54,832 nucleotides of DNA, from positions 1-54,832 of the forward strand of contig JAGQOH010000015.1 of assembly GCA_020427635.1 (NCBI GenBank). The letters run 5' to 3'. This DNA comes from Phycisphaerales bacterium (GTDB lineage Bacteria > Planctomycetota > Phycisphaerae > Phycisphaerales > UBA1924). The translations under genes were made by a program, and so were the position numbers. Each line of letters starts with the position of its first letter. The stretch's first letter is position 1. Below, piece after piece: positions 1 to 9,492 of the stretch. Under the pieces are notes generated by a model. The model made no database searches. It was not told the origin of the DNA and saw only the letters and a list, made by a program, of their open reading frames with translations.

Positions 1-1
1 G

Positions 2-1315
2 CCCGGCCACGACCGCGCAGATGTGCGCGCCGAGATCGACAAAGTCCTCGCCGCAGTACCGGGAATCGTCACGCAAGTGGGGCAGCCCATCGAACATCGC
101 CTGAGCCACGTGCTCTCAGGCACACCCGCCGAAATTGCCATCAGCGTCTTTGGCGACGATCTCGCCAAGCTGCGCTCAATCGCAAAGGAAGTCGAAGCTC
201 AGCTCAAGACGCTCCCAGGCACGCGCGATGTCAATGCAAACCGCGAGGTCATGATCACATCACTCCCCATCCGCTATCGCCACCTCGAGCTGGCCTCCGC
301 CGGGCTCAGTCCCGCCGACGCCGCCGAGCAAGTGCGCGAGGCAATCTATGGCGAGGTCGTCGCGAAGATCAATCAAGGCCTGCACCAATACGACCTTGTC
401 GTGCGCCTTGCCCCGGATCAACGCGAGAGCATCAAACAGGTTGAAGACCTGCAGCTCCGCGGACGAAGCGGCGCAATCGTGCGCCTGCGCGACGTCGCTG
501 ATATTGGACCCGAACGATCCAGCAACCTCATCACCCGCGAAAACGCGCAGCGCAAAGCGGTCATCTCGCTCAACGTGGCCGATGGCGCAAACCTGGGCGA
601 TCTCATGCAGCAAGTACGAGATCGGGTCACGCCAATCGTGCAGCGCGCCGGATACACCGTCGTCTACGGCGGGCAGTTTGAAGCCCAACGCTCTGCAACG
701 CGCACCATTGGCATCGCGGGCATTGGCGTCGCCATCGTCATGCTCATGCTCCTGCAAATCTCAACCGGGTCGCTCAGAGCCGCCACCCTCGTCATGCTCA
801 ATATGCCCCTCGCGCTCATTGGCGGCATCGCCGCGATTTACATCACCGAAGGACGCGGAGCATTCGGCAACACGCTTGCACTCGTCGGGCTCGACGGACC
901 ATACGAAGCCCCCGTCATCTCGATCGCAAGCATGGTCGGCTTCATCACCCTATTTGGCATCGCGGTCCGCAATGGCATCCTGCTCATCAACCACTACAAC
1001 CACCTCATGCGCATCGAGCGCGTCCCCCTCGCCGAGGCTGTCGTGCAAGGCTCGATGGAACGACTCGTCCCGATCCTCATGACCGCCGTCTGCGCCGCCC
1101 TGGGTCTGCTTCCGCTCGCCCTCGCTGGAGGCCGGCCCGGCAGCGAACTCCTCGCCCCCCTTGCAACGGTCACGCTTGGCGGGCTGCTCACATCAACACT
1201 TCTGAATCTCGTCGTCGTCCCCGCCGGATACGCACTCGTATTTGGCTCCAAGTCAAACACGCAACCGTTGCCCACCAAAGAATCACCCACCACAAATATG
1301 GAGGAATGCAAATGA
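2..1315 (+). CDS. Heavy-metal RND efflux transporter, C-terminal part (CusA/CzcA-like)
   Basis: The frame is open from the first bases of the window, so the true start lies upstream and only about the last 437 residues are present. The visible part covers the end of the second large periplasmic loop, with the segment RENAQRKAVISLNV typical of heavy-metal RND pumps. It then shows roughly five hydrophobic helices (around 706-760, 781-850, 916-1000, 1066-1120 and 1147-1240), the second membrane half of such pumps. Family members are inner-membrane proton antiporters that export Cu/Ag or Zn/Co/Cd through a tripartite channel. The substrate cannot be read here because the ion-relay helix 4 and the N-terminal half are missing. 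The stop overlaps the start of the next gene (ATGA), so the two are probably co-translated. Confidence 0.9.
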   Translation, partial: PGHDRADVRAEIDKVLAAVPGIVTQVGQPIEHRLSHVLSGTPAEIAISVFGDDLAKLRSIAKEVEAQLKTLPGTRDVNANREVMITSLPIRYRHLELASAGLSPADAAEQVREAIYGEVVAKINQGLHQYDLVVRLAPDQRESIKQVEDLQLRGRSGAIVRLRDVADIGPERSSNLITRENAQRKAVISLNVADGANLGDLMQQVRDRVTPIVQRAGYTVVYGGQFEAQRSATRTIGIAGIGVAIVMLMLLQISTGSLRAATLVMLNMPLALIGGIAAIYITEGRGAFGNTLALVGLDGPYEAPVISIASMVGFITLFGIAVRNGILLINHYNHLMRIERVPLAEAVVQGSMERLVPILMTAVCAALGLLPLALAGGRPGSELLAPLATVTLGGLLTSTLLNLVVVPAGYALVFGSKSNTQPLPTKESPTTNMEECK

Positions 1316-1863
1316 AGGCCATGAACAGAGGACTTGCCAAATCGCTCGCAGCCGGGATGAGCCTTGCCCTCATCATCACAAGCATGACTGCCTGCAAGCG
1401 CGCGGCGCCCGCAGAACCAAACACACCCACCCAAGCACACACCGACGCTGATGGCCATGATCACGATGCAATGGCAGGCCACGATCATGATGATCACGCC
1501 CCCGCTGATGGCCATGGCCAGGCGGATGATCACCATGCCGATGAGGTCAGCCTCGGCTCCGCGCACCTCGGCGACATCACCGTCGACTGCTGGCAAAGCC
1601 ACGGCTCGATCGCGCCTGGCAAGGAGCTTCACCTCGTCGTCAAGCTGCCATACACCGACAACGGCGCAACAACCGTCCGCGCATGGATCGGCTCTGAAAA
1701 CCGCATCGCATCCATGGTTGCCAAGGCCGAGTACGCGCCAGGCCATGACGACTACGACGTCCATTGCGAAGCGCCGAGTCCGTTGCCCACCGGCGCCATG
1801 TGGTGGATCGAGGTCGAAAAGCCCGACGGCTCCCGCCACCTCGGATCCGTCGCCCCGCTCTAG
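1312..1863 (+). CDS. His/Asp-rich metal-binding lipoprotein
   Basis: This encodes about 183 residues. I chose the ATG at 1312 because GGAGG at 1300-1304 lies 7 bases upstream and the ATG overlaps the pump's TGA; an ATG at 1306 is in frame but too close to the Shine-Dalgarno. The N-terminus is a lipoprotein signal ending in lipobox SMTAC, so the mature protein should be anchored by a lipidated Cys. Just after it comes a stretch of about 40 residues with many His and Asp (DGHDHD, GHDHDDH, DDHH), a likely low-affinity metal sponge. The C-terminal 100 residues look like a small beta domain with no family I can name. Coupling to the RND pump suggests periplasmic binding of the exported metal. That role is inferred. 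Confidence 0.8.
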   Translation: MKAMNRGLAKSLAAGMSLALIITSMTACKRAAPAEPNTPTQAHTDADGHDHDAMAGHDHDDHAPADGHGQADDHHADEVSLGSAHLGDITVDCWQSHGSIAPGKELHLVVKLPYTDNGATTVRAWIGSENRIASMVAKAEYAPGHDDYDVHCEAPSPLPTGAMWWIEVEKPDGSRHLGSVAPL

Positions 1864-2179
1864 CAAGACCCGCGCGCCTCGGCGCAGATCGTCTCCGCGC
1901 GCGCATTCCTATAGAAAACGTAAGCGGCGGGGGAGGCCGGATGCCTCGGGTAGTCTCTTGGTGGTGGCGAGTTTGTCGGGGTCGTCAGGGTCCAAGGGCC
2001 CAGAAGTGCTGCGCGTACAAGAGGTTGCATCGGTCAGTGAATACCTGCGGCGACATGAGAGGCCGCTGCGGATGCCAGCTCTCCCCAAAACCGACGCTTG
2101 GATTGAGACTGCCAAACGTGCGCGCATAGTAGACTGGGTGCTACACTTTGGAAGGGGCTTGGCCCGTGAGGGAAGCGTC
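1864..2179. other. Intergenic region between lipoprotein gene and Rrf2 regulator
   Basis: There are 316 bases without a convincing gene. The only structure I can name is a partial copy of a dispersed repeat at about 1917-1978, described separately. The reading frame of the Rrf2 gene stays open through this stretch, but the translation looks non-coding and the regulator has a good Shine-Dalgarno further down. Confidence 0.6.
1917..1978 (+). repeat. Dispersed repeat, partial copy D (3' module)
   Basis: This stretch aligns by eye with 10558-10620. Shared blocks include AAGCGG, GGATGCCTC, GGTGGTGGCG and TTTGTCG, with roughly four fifths of positions alike. In both copies an ATG opens a short frame starting MP(R/Q)VVS and then WW. 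It therefore represents the downstream module of the composite repeat whose fuller copies lie in the 10.1-10.6 kb gap. Confidence 0.65.
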
Positions 2180-2671
2180 GTGATAACAAACACTGCCGAA
2201 TACGCGCTCCGGGCTGTGGTGTACCTGGCCAAGCATCCGCAGCAGGCCGCCGCAGCCCAGACGATTGGACACGCGACCCATGTACCGGTCGGGTACTTGC
2301 AGAAGATCCTGAGGCAGCTCGCGCGGGCGGGCATCGTAAGCGCGCAGCGCGGCGTGGGGGGTGGGTTTGCTCTCGCCAAAGTGCCCACTGCGATCAGTGT
2401 GCACAGTGTGCTCCGGGCCACGGATTCCGCAGTGGATCGCATCGAGCGGTGTCCGCTTGGGATTCCCGGGCATGCGGAACTCTGCTCTCTGCATCGCCTG
2501 CTGGATCAGCAAGCAGCGAGTGCGGAACAGGCCTTCGCCTCAACCTCGATCGCAGACCTCGTCGCGGATCAGGCGGGGGCTTCGGCGCTGTGCGAGACAG
2601 CGCCGCGGCTTGCGAAGCTGACGCGGGGCAAGACCGACCGAGCCGCCAGACGAAGCCAGCCTCCACCGTGA
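2180..2671 (+). CDS. Rrf2 family transcriptional regulator
   Basis: This encodes a 163-residue regulator. The GTG at 2180 has GAGGGA six bases upstream and gives the standard Rrf2 N-terminus ITNTAEYALRAVVYLA, so I prefer it to the many upstream in-frame codons. Residues 1-80 form the winged-helix DNA-binding domain, with recognition helix region VGYLQKILRQL and wing QRGVGGGFAL. Cys 91 and Cys 102 sit where IscR/NsrR-type members bind an iron-sulfur cluster, but only two cysteines are visible instead of the usual three. Rrf2 proteins sense NO, iron or redox state. Its position directly before the nos operon suggests control of N2O reduction by NO or oxygen. That is inference from context. Confidence 0.88.
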   Translation: MITNTAEYALRAVVYLAKHPQQAAAAQTIGHATHVPVGYLQKILRQLARAGIVSAQRGVGGGFALAKVPTAISVHSVLRATDSAVDRIERCPLGIPGHAELCSLHRLLDQQAASAEQAFASTSIADLVADQAGASALCETAPRLAKLTRGKTDRAARRSQPPP

Positions 2672-2771
2672 CCCCCCCCCCGGAGGGGGCGGGCCGGTTT
2701 GCACTGGCTCGGGCGGGTCGCTAGGATTCCAAAAGTAGACTTGTGGAGCCACTAATACACAGGAGAGTTCC

Positions 2772-3605
2772 GTGTCCGCAGAGAGTCCTGACCGCCAGCT
2801 GGGCACAAAGGCGCCGGATCACGATCTCCGCATGGCCTTGGGTGTGGTGCCGGTCTTCGTGCTCACCCTGCCGGCGATCCTCGCAGCGGTGATCTGGCTG
2901 CGGCCCACGCCGCCCCCGGGGCGCTGGGATGAGGTGGCGGCGCGCTTGGGCATCGACCCGAGCCAACTCGTGTTGGGTGAAGTGACCTTCCGCAACACCT
3001 GCGCGCTGTGTCATGGGCGCGACGCCAACGGCATGCCGCGCCTTGGCAAGCCACTCCGCAACAGCGAGTTCGTGCAGAGTCACAAGGACGATGAGCTGTT
3101 GCAGGTTGTGCTGCGCGGTCGCTTGCCCAGCGATCCCGCGAACACGACGGGCGCCGCGATGCCGCCCCGCGCCGGCAACCCGGCGCTGGCTGAGGATCGC
3201 ATCCGCAATGTCATCTACTACCTGCGCACGTTGCAGGAACCTGGCGCTCCCTATGCCAATCTTGATGCTTGGATCGTTGATACGGCAGCGCTCGCGGCCA
3301 CGGGGCTGGGCGGCATCGGGCACGAGACGTTCATCGCGGCGTGCTCGGCATGCCACGGTCCAAACGCCGAAGGCATGGAAGGCCTGGGCAAGCCACTGGG
3401 CACAAGCAGCTTCGTCGCGTCGAAGACGGATGCGGAGCTCATGGCGTTCATCAAGACCGGGCGTCCCATCTGGGATGCGGACAACACGACGGGTGTTGAC
3501 ATGCCGCCCAAGGGTGGAAACCCGGCGCTCAGTGATGAGGAACTGAAGACCATCATCGGGTACCTGCGAGCGTTGCACGAACAGGCGGGTGGACCGAGCA
3601 ATTGA
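2772..3605 (+). CDS. Membrane-anchored dihaem cytochrome c (NosC-like electron donor)
   Basis: This encodes 277 residues. It starts at the GTG at 2772 with AGGAGAG just upstream. One N-terminal hydrophobic helix (about 23-43) should anchor it in the inner membrane with the rest in the periplasm. Two class I cytochrome c domains follow in tandem. The first has haem motif CALCH at 77-81 with a candidate distal Met at 130 (AAMPP). The second has CSACH at 191-195 with Met 244 (VDMPP). Clade II nos clusters commonly carry c-type cytochromes called nosC, proposed to carry electrons from the quinol pool to NosZ, and this gene lies immediately upstream of nosZ. Assignment to that role rests on position and domain type. 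Confidence 0.85.
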   Translation: MSAESPDRQLGTKAPDHDLRMALGVVPVFVLTLPAILAAVIWLRPTPPPGRWDEVAARLGIDPSQLVLGEVTFRNTCALCHGRDANGMPRLGKPLRNSEFVQSHKDDELLQVVLRGRLPSDPANTTGAAMPPRAGNPALAEDRIRNVIYYLRTLQEPGAPYANLDAWIVDTAALAATGLGGIGHETFIAACSACHGPNAEGMEGLGKPLGTSSFVASKTDAELMAFIKTGRPIWDADNTTGVDMPPKGGNPALSDEELKTIIGYLRALHEQAGGPSN

Positions 3606-3649
3606 GATCACTGCGCAGTGAACTGCGCGCTTCTGAAAGGGTTGGAACG

Positions 3650-5617
3650 ATGAGAACTCAGATGCGAATCGCGCTTGCAAGCAGCATGCTTGCCTGCGGA
3701 ATTGCGGCGCAGGTCGCGGCGCAATCGATGAACGATGTGCAGAGCGTTGCCAAGGAGCGCGGACTGACCACCGCCGACCTGCTGGCGGCCGCCAAGACCT
3801 ATGTGCCCAGCGGCCAAAAGGACGAATACATCATCTTCTCCTCCGGCGGGCACAGCGGGCAGGTGTTCGTGATCGGCGTGCCGTCGATGCGCCTGTTGCG
3901 CTCCATCGCCGTGTTCACGCCCGAGCCCTGGCAGGGCTGGGGCTATGGCGTTGGCAACGAAATCCTCGCGGAGGGCAACGTCAACGGCAAGGCGAACCTG
4001 TGGGGCGACACGCACCATCCTGCGATTTCCGAAACCAAGGGCGATTACGATGGCGAATTCCTGTTCGTCAACGACAAGATCAATGCGCGCGTTGCCGTCA
4101 TTGACCTGCGGGATTTCGAGACCAAGCAGATCGTGAAGAACCCGCTGACCGTGAGCGATCACGGCGGCGCGTTTGTCACGCCAAACACTGAATATGTCAT
4201 CGAGGGCGGGCAGTACGCCACGCCCTTTGGCGCTGACTACGCGCCGATCAGCGAATATCGTGAGAAATTCCGCGGCTCGGTGACGATGTGGAAGTTCGAT
4301 CGCATCAAGGGGCGGATCGACAAGAGCCAATCGTTCGCGATGGAGCTGCCGCCGTACTGGCAAGACCTGTCAGACGCGGGCAAACTGGTGAGCGACGGGT
4401 ACATGTTCCTCAACTCGCTGAACAGCGAGATGGCGACGGGCGGCATTGAGAACAAGCAGCCGCCGTTCGAAGCCGGCGTGAGCCGGAACGCGACGGACTA
4501 CCTGCACATCATCAACTGGAAGAAGGCCGAGGCTGTCTTCAAAGCGGGCAAGGTCGACAAGATCAAGGGCTTCCCCGTCATCCGCATGCAGACGGCCATT
4601 GACGAGGGGCTGATTTACCTGACGCCCGAGCCGCGCAGCCCGCACGGCGTGGACGTGGCGCCGAAGGGCGACTTCATGGTCGTTTCAGGCAAGCTCGACC
4701 CGCACGTCACGGTGTATTCCTTCGACAAGATCAAGAAGGCCATCGCGAACAGAACCTACTCCGGCTCGGATGAGTACGGGCTCCCGATCCTTGACTTCGA
4801 CGCCGTGGTCGAGGCACAGGTGGAAGTGGGGCTTGGGCCATTGCACACGCAGTTTGGTCCGGATGGTTATGCCTACACCTCGCTGTTCCTCGATTCGGCG
4901 GTGGCGCGCTGGACGCTGGGTGGTGAGTATGGCAAGGGCACGCCCGAACCCGACTGGACCCTCGTGCACAAGACGCCCGTGCATTACAATATCGGTCACC
5001 TTGGCGCCGCCGAGGGCGACACTGTGAGCCCCGATGGGAAGTACCTGGTGGCGTTCAACAAGTGGTCAGTGGATCGCTTCTTCCCGCCCGGCCCGCTGCT
5101 CCCGCAGAACTTCCAGCTGCTGGACATCTCGCATCAGGGCGCGGACATGCCGGTGATCTACGACATGCCGATTGGTGTCGGGGAGCCGCACTATGCGCAG
5201 ATGATCAAGGCGGACAAGCTGCATCCCTGGACCGTGTATCCGGAGATCGGCTGGGACCCGGCCACGCAAACGCTTGACCCGATGGCGCCGAAGCCCAAGA
5301 TGGAGCGCGTGGAGCGCACGGGCGATGGCGTCAACGTGTACAGCACATTGGTGCGGAGCCACTTCACGCCGGAGCATGTGACCGTGAAGCAGGGCGATCA
5401 CGTGACGTGGCGGTTGACGAATATCGAGCGCGCGGTTGACGCAACGCACGGTTTTGCCGTGCCGCAATACAACATCAACCTGAGCCTCGAGCCGGGCGAA
5501 ACCGCGACGATTGAATTCGTGGCGGATGTCCCGGGCACGTTCCCGTTCTATTGCTCGGAGTTCTGCTCCGCGCTGCACCTGGAAATGATGGGCTACCTGA
5601 TGGTTGAGCCCAAGTAA
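3650..5617 (+). CDS. nosZ: Nitrous oxide reductase, Sec-exported (clade II-like)
   Basis: This encodes 655 residues that reduce N2O to N2 in the periplasm. The ATG at 3650 was chosen because it gives a clean signal peptide with cleavage near QVAAQ, preceded by GAAAGG. The signal has no twin-arginine motif, which is the hallmark of clade II (Sec-NosZ) enzymes. The seven-bladed propeller includes His-bearing motifs of the CuZ site such as SSGGHSGQ and WGDTHHP, and SDHGGAFV. The C-terminal cupredoxin domain holds the CuA ligands His 600, Cys 635, Cys 639, His 643 and Met 646 (CSEFCSALHLEM). All key motifs are intact, so the enzyme should be active. An alternative start at 3662 is possible. Confidence 0.97.
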   Translation: MRTQMRIALASSMLACGIAAQVAAQSMNDVQSVAKERGLTTADLLAAAKTYVPSGQKDEYIIFSSGGHSGQVFVIGVPSMRLLRSIAVFTPEPWQGWGYGVGNEILAEGNVNGKANLWGDTHHPAISETKGDYDGEFLFVNDKINARVAVIDLRDFETKQIVKNPLTVSDHGGAFVTPNTEYVIEGGQYATPFGADYAPISEYREKFRGSVTMWKFDRIKGRIDKSQSFAMELPPYWQDLSDAGKLVSDGYMFLNSLNSEMATGGIENKQPPFEAGVSRNATDYLHIINWKKAEAVFKAGKVDKIKGFPVIRMQTAIDEGLIYLTPEPRSPHGVDVAPKGDFMVVSGKLDPHVTVYSFDKIKKAIANRTYSGSDEYGLPILDFDAVVEAQVEVGLGPLHTQFGPDGYAYTSLFLDSAVARWTLGGEYGKGTPEPDWTLVHKTPVHYNIGHLGAAEGDTVSPDGKYLVAFNKWSVDRFFPPGPLLPQNFQLLDISHQGADMPVIYDMPIGVGEPHYAQMIKADKLHPWTVYPEIGWDPATQTLDPMAPKPKMERVERTGDGVNVYSTLVRSHFTPEHVTVKQGDHVTWRLTNIERAVDATHGFAVPQYNINLSLEPGETATIEFVADVPGTFPFYCSEFCSALHLEMMGYLMVEPK

Positions 5618-5631
5618 ACATGCATGCTGCT

Positions 5632-5651
5632 TCCACGGCGAAAGCCGTGGA
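5632..5651 (+). other. GNRA-capped hairpin between nosZ and nosB
   Basis: A perfect eight-base-pair stem (TCCACGGC / GCCGTGGA) is closed by the tetraloop GAAA, 14 bases after the nosZ stop. No T-tract follows, so it is unlikely to be an efficient intrinsic terminator. It could protect the 3' end of nosZ mRNA and set different amounts of NosZ and its accessory proteins. Confidence 0.6.
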
Positions 5652-5705
5652 GCGGCATTCGTTGCTCTGCTCGCACGTTCGCACTGGCATCAGGGAGGCA
5701 CAGCA

Positions 5706-6356
<651 letters not shown>

Positions 6357-7742
6357 ATGCTGGACATGCGATACCGAAACATCGGCATTTCGATCTTCGT
6401 GCTCACGGCGTTGGCTGCCCGTTGCTTGGCGGCGCAGACAACGGATGTCATTGGGGCGCTGATCGACGCGGCCGCGCCGGGGAGCACGATCACGGTCCCC
6501 GCGGGGGTCTATCAAGGCCACCTTCGCATCACCAAGGGCGTTGTGCTCGATGGGCACGGCGCCGTGACGATCGATGGTGGCGGCGAGGGCACCGTGGTCG
6601 AACTCCTGGCGCCCAATACCACACTACGCGGCTTCACTATCAGCGGCTCAGGCGCGGGCGTCGATCGCGAACCGGCGGGCATCCGCGCGGAGACCGGGCC
6701 TGTCGTCATCGAAGACAACGTGGTCGATGATGTGCTCTTCGGGATCGACCTGCGCACGGCGCCGGACTCGATCGTGCGCAACAACCTGGTGACAAGCAAG
6801 CACCTGGAGGCCGGACGTCGCGGCGACGGCATTCGCTTGTGGTGGAGCCACAACTGCACGATCGAGGACAATTCGGTGCACCGCTCGCGCGACATGGTCT
6901 TCTGGTATTCAGAGGGCCTGCACATTCGCGGGAACCACGTCACGGACAGTCGCTACGGCCTGCACTTCATGTACTCCCATGACACCACCCTTGAGCACAA
7001 CACGCTCGATGGCAACTCGGTCGGCATCTACCTGATGTACAGCAACCGCATCACCGTGCAGGACAATGTGCTGGTGCGCAATCGTGGGGCCAGCGGCTAT
7101 GGCCTCGGGCTAAAGGACTGCGATGACATCGTCGTGCGCAACAACGCCATGCTGGCCAATCGCGTCGGCATCTACATCGACAACAGCCCGTCCTCGGTCG
7201 ACTCGAATGGCCTGGTGGAGCACAATGCTGTTCAGTACAACGAGATCGGATTCCTTGCCACGCCGAACACCCACAACAACGACCTGACCGAAAACGCGTT
7301 CATCGAAAACGAGCAACAGGTCGCGGTGCATGGCAAGGGAGATCTTGCACAGAATCACTTTGCACGCGATGGTCGCGGCAATTTCTGGTCGGACTATGCC
7401 GGCTTCGATCTCCAGGGCGATGGCATTGGCGATCTGCCATATGAATCGCGCAACCTGTTCGAGAGTCTGCTGGCCACCGATCCCAATCTGCGAATCTTCG
7501 TGAATAGCCCGGCACAGCAGGCGGTCGAGTTTGCCGGGCGCGCGCTGCCACAACTGCAACCCAATCCCAGCTTTACCGATCCATCACCGCTCGTGCAGCG
7601 CCCGGTCTCGCTGGCAGCCGGCACCTCATCGCGGTTCAACGCGGCGATGGGCTTTGTCTCACTCATACTGCTTTGTGTCGCCGGTGCCGGGCTGTGGCTA
7701 GGAGCCGAGCGCGGCCTCAGGAGAAAGGAGGCCCTTTCATGA
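6357..7742 (+). CDS. nosD: NosD, periplasmic beta-helix copper-maturation factor
   Basis: This encodes 461 residues. The ATG at 6357 touches the nosB stop; an ATG at 6366 is an alternative. A signal peptide (to about residue 26) precedes a long right-handed parallel beta-helix with regular turns such as IEDNVVDDVLFGIDLR, IRGNHVTDSRYGLHF and VQDNVLVRNRG, characteristic of the NosD/CASH family. The C-terminus contains a hydrophobic helix (about 430-450) with a basic end, so the protein may be membrane-tethered. NosD works with the NosFY ABC transporter and the chaperone NosL to assemble the CuZ centre of NosZ. The gene overlaps nosF by ATGA. Confidence 0.95.
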   Translation: MLDMRYRNIGISIFVLTALAARCLAAQTTDVIGALIDAAAPGSTITVPAGVYQGHLRITKGVVLDGHGAVTIDGGGEGTVVELLAPNTTLRGFTISGSGAGVDREPAGIRAETGPVVIEDNVVDDVLFGIDLRTAPDSIVRNNLVTSKHLEAGRRGDGIRLWWSHNCTIEDNSVHRSRDMVFWYSEGLHIRGNHVTDSRYGLHFMYSHDTTLEHNTLDGNSVGIYLMYSNRITVQDNVLVRNRGASGYGLGLKDCDDIVVRNNAMLANRVGIYIDNSPSSVDSNGLVEHNAVQYNEIGFLATPNTHNNDLTENAFIENEQQVAVHGKGDLAQNHFARDGRGNFWSDYAGFDLQGDGIGDLPYESRNLFESLLATDPNLRIFVNSPAQQAVEFAGRALPQLQPNPSFTDPSPLVQRPVSLAAGTSSRFNAAMGFVSLILLCVAGAGLWLGAERGLRRKEALS

Positions 7743-8620
7743 TCTCTGCTCGATCTGTGGAACGGCACTTCGGGAAAAATAAGGCCATTGATGGTGTCTC
7801 GTTCACACTTGACCAGGGACGATCCCTTGCACTGTGGGGCAGCAACGGCGCGGGCAAGACCACGCTCATTCGCTGTCTGCTCGGTGTCATTCGCTTTCGT
7901 GGCCAGGTCGAGATTGCCGGGCGAGACGTGCGACGCAGCGGGAAGGCCGTGCGCGCATGCGTCGGCTATGTGCCACAGGAGCTCGCTTTTCATGATGATG
8001 CACGCGTGGGTGAGTCGATGCGGTTCTTTGCACGGCTCCGCGGCGTGCCGGGCGGGCGTGCGAGCGAACTACTCGAGCGCGTCAGGCTGCCGGACCAGGA
8101 ACGCAAGCGCGTGCGCGACCTGTCAGGAGGTATGAAGCAGCGCCTCGCGCTGGCCATCGCGTTGCTGTCCGATCCGCCGATCATTCTGCTCGATGAACCG
8201 ACTTCGAACCTGGACGCGTCCGGGCGCCGCGATGTGGTCGAGATGCTCGCCGAGCTCAAACAGGCCGGCAAGACCTTGCTGCTGGCTTCGCATCGTCCCG
8301 ATGAGGTGATCGCGCTGGCCGATCGCGTGCTGGTCATCGAGCGCGGGCGCGTGCAAGCCGATACGACGCCCAAGCAGTTGTGGCCCAGCGAGGCCGCGGT
8401 GCAGGTCGTGCGCCTGCATGTTGCGGATGGCGAGGGCGAACGTGCGGCCCAACTCCTGCGCAACGCCGGGCATGCGGTGGATTTCAATGGGCATGGCCTG
8501 TGCGTTGCCGTACCGCGCACCCAGAAGGCAAGCCCGATTCGCGTTCTGACGCTGGCGAACGTCGAGGTGCGCGATTTCGAGTTCTTTGATGATCTTGACG
8601 CCGAGGAGGTGCGGTCATGA
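7739..8620 (+). CDS. nosF: NosF, ABC transporter ATPase for NosZ maturation
   Basis: This encodes 293 residues. The ATG at 7739 overlaps the nosD stop and has AAAGGAGG seven bases upstream. All ABC ATPase signatures are present: Walker A GSNGAGKTT near residue 34, signature LSGGMKQR, Walker B IILLDEP, and the switch His in LLASHRP. The last 80 residues form an extra domain after the nucleotide-binding fold, as in other NosF proteins. It should energise NosY at the cytoplasmic face and transmit force to NosD. Confidence 0.96.
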   Translation: MISARSVERHFGKNKAIDGVSFTLDQGRSLALWGSNGAGKTTLIRCLLGVIRFRGQVEIAGRDVRRSGKAVRACVGYVPQELAFHDDARVGESMRFFARLRGVPGGRASELLERVRLPDQERKRVRDLSGGMKQRLALAIALLSDPPIILLDEPTSNLDASGRRDVVEMLAELKQAGKTLLLASHRPDEVIALADRVLVIERGRVQADTTPKQLWPSEAAVQVVRLHVADGEGERAAQLLRNAGHAVDFNGHGLCVAVPRTQKASPIRVLTLANVEVRDFEFFDDLDAEEVRS

Positions 8621-9492
8621 GCGCCACGGCAACCGTATCGACGCCGACTGGGTTGGCGCCAAGCGTGCCGACCGCCATCTTGGCCATTGCCCGGCGCGAG
8701 CTGCGCGACGCGCTCTCGAGCAAGTGGTTTGCGATGTTCACGATCGCGTTTGCTGGGCTTGCGATCGCGCTTTCTTTCCTTTCACTTGCAGGCGCGGGGT
8801 CGAGCGGTTTTGCGGGCTTCGGGCGCACGACCGCCGGTTTGCTCAACCTCATCATGCTGCTCGTGCCGCTGCTTGCCCTGACCGCGGGCGCCGGTTCGAT
8901 TGCAGGTGAGCGGGAGCGCGGCACGCTGCTCTACCTGCTGGCGCAACCCATCTCCCGATCCGAAGTCGTCATTGGCAAGTTCCTCGGACTCTCCGGCGCG
9001 ATCTGCGCTTCGTTGCTGCTCGGGTTCGGGCTCAGCGCATGCGTGCTCACCTGGCGCGCGGGCGGCGTGGGCGTAGGCGCGTTTGTGGCGCTCGTAGCGT
9101 TGACATGTCTGCTTGCGATGTCCATGCTTGCGATCGGGCTTCTGATTTCGGTCCGCTCGCGCAAGACCAGCGTCGCCACGGGCCTGGCGCTCTGTGTGTG
9201 GCTGGCGCTTGTGTTTTTGAGTGACCTGGGCCTCATGGCCGGGACGATTCTCTTCAAGCTGCGCGTGCAGGAAGTGTTCGCGTTGGCCGTACTCAATCCA
9301 CTGCAGGCATTCAAGATGGGCGTGATCATGCAGATGAATGCGTCACTTGATGTGCTCGGCCCCGCGGGGATGTACGCGTCACGCACGTTTGGAGATCATC
9401 TTGCCTGGATGCTGCCGGGCGTTGTCGGCGTTTGGGGCGCGATGGCCATGGTGATTGCCATGGTGTTGTTTGCACGGAGAGTCTCGGTATGA
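8617..9492 (+). CDS. nosY: NosY, ABC-2 type permease for NosZ maturation
   Basis: This encodes 291 residues starting at the ATG at 8617, which overlaps nosF. About six membrane helices are visible. The sequence contains the ABC-2 permease hallmark GERERGTLLYLLAQPISR between helices 2 and 3 and RSRKTS before helix 5. It is the membrane partner of NosF, and the NosDFY complex is required for copper-sulfide centre assembly. The length matches the family. Confidence 0.95.
   Translation: MSATATVSTPTGLAPSVPTAILAIARRELRDALSSKWFAMFTIAFAGLAIALSFLSLAGAGSSGFAGFGRTTAGLLNLIMLLVPLLALTAGAGSIAGERERGTLLYLLAQPISRSEVVIGKFLGLSGAICASLLLGFGLSACVLTWRAGGVGVGAFVALVALTCLLAMSMLAIGLLISVRSRKTSVATGLALCVWLALVFLSDLGLMAGTILFKLRVQEVFALAVLNPLQAFKMGVIMQMNASLDVLGPAGMYASRTFGDHLAWMLPGVVGVWGAMAMVIAMVLFARRVSV

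Noticed and set aside
1451..2179. Extended N-terminus of the Rrf2 frame
   Set aside because: Arg/Ser/Pro-rich shadow of the lipoprotein gene; the Rrf2 fold starts at the GTG at 2180.
2672..2700. Intrinsic terminator after the Rrf2 gene (C-run followed by G-run)
   Set aside because: The C/G runs can pair but there is no T-run and register is ambiguous; not strong enough to list.
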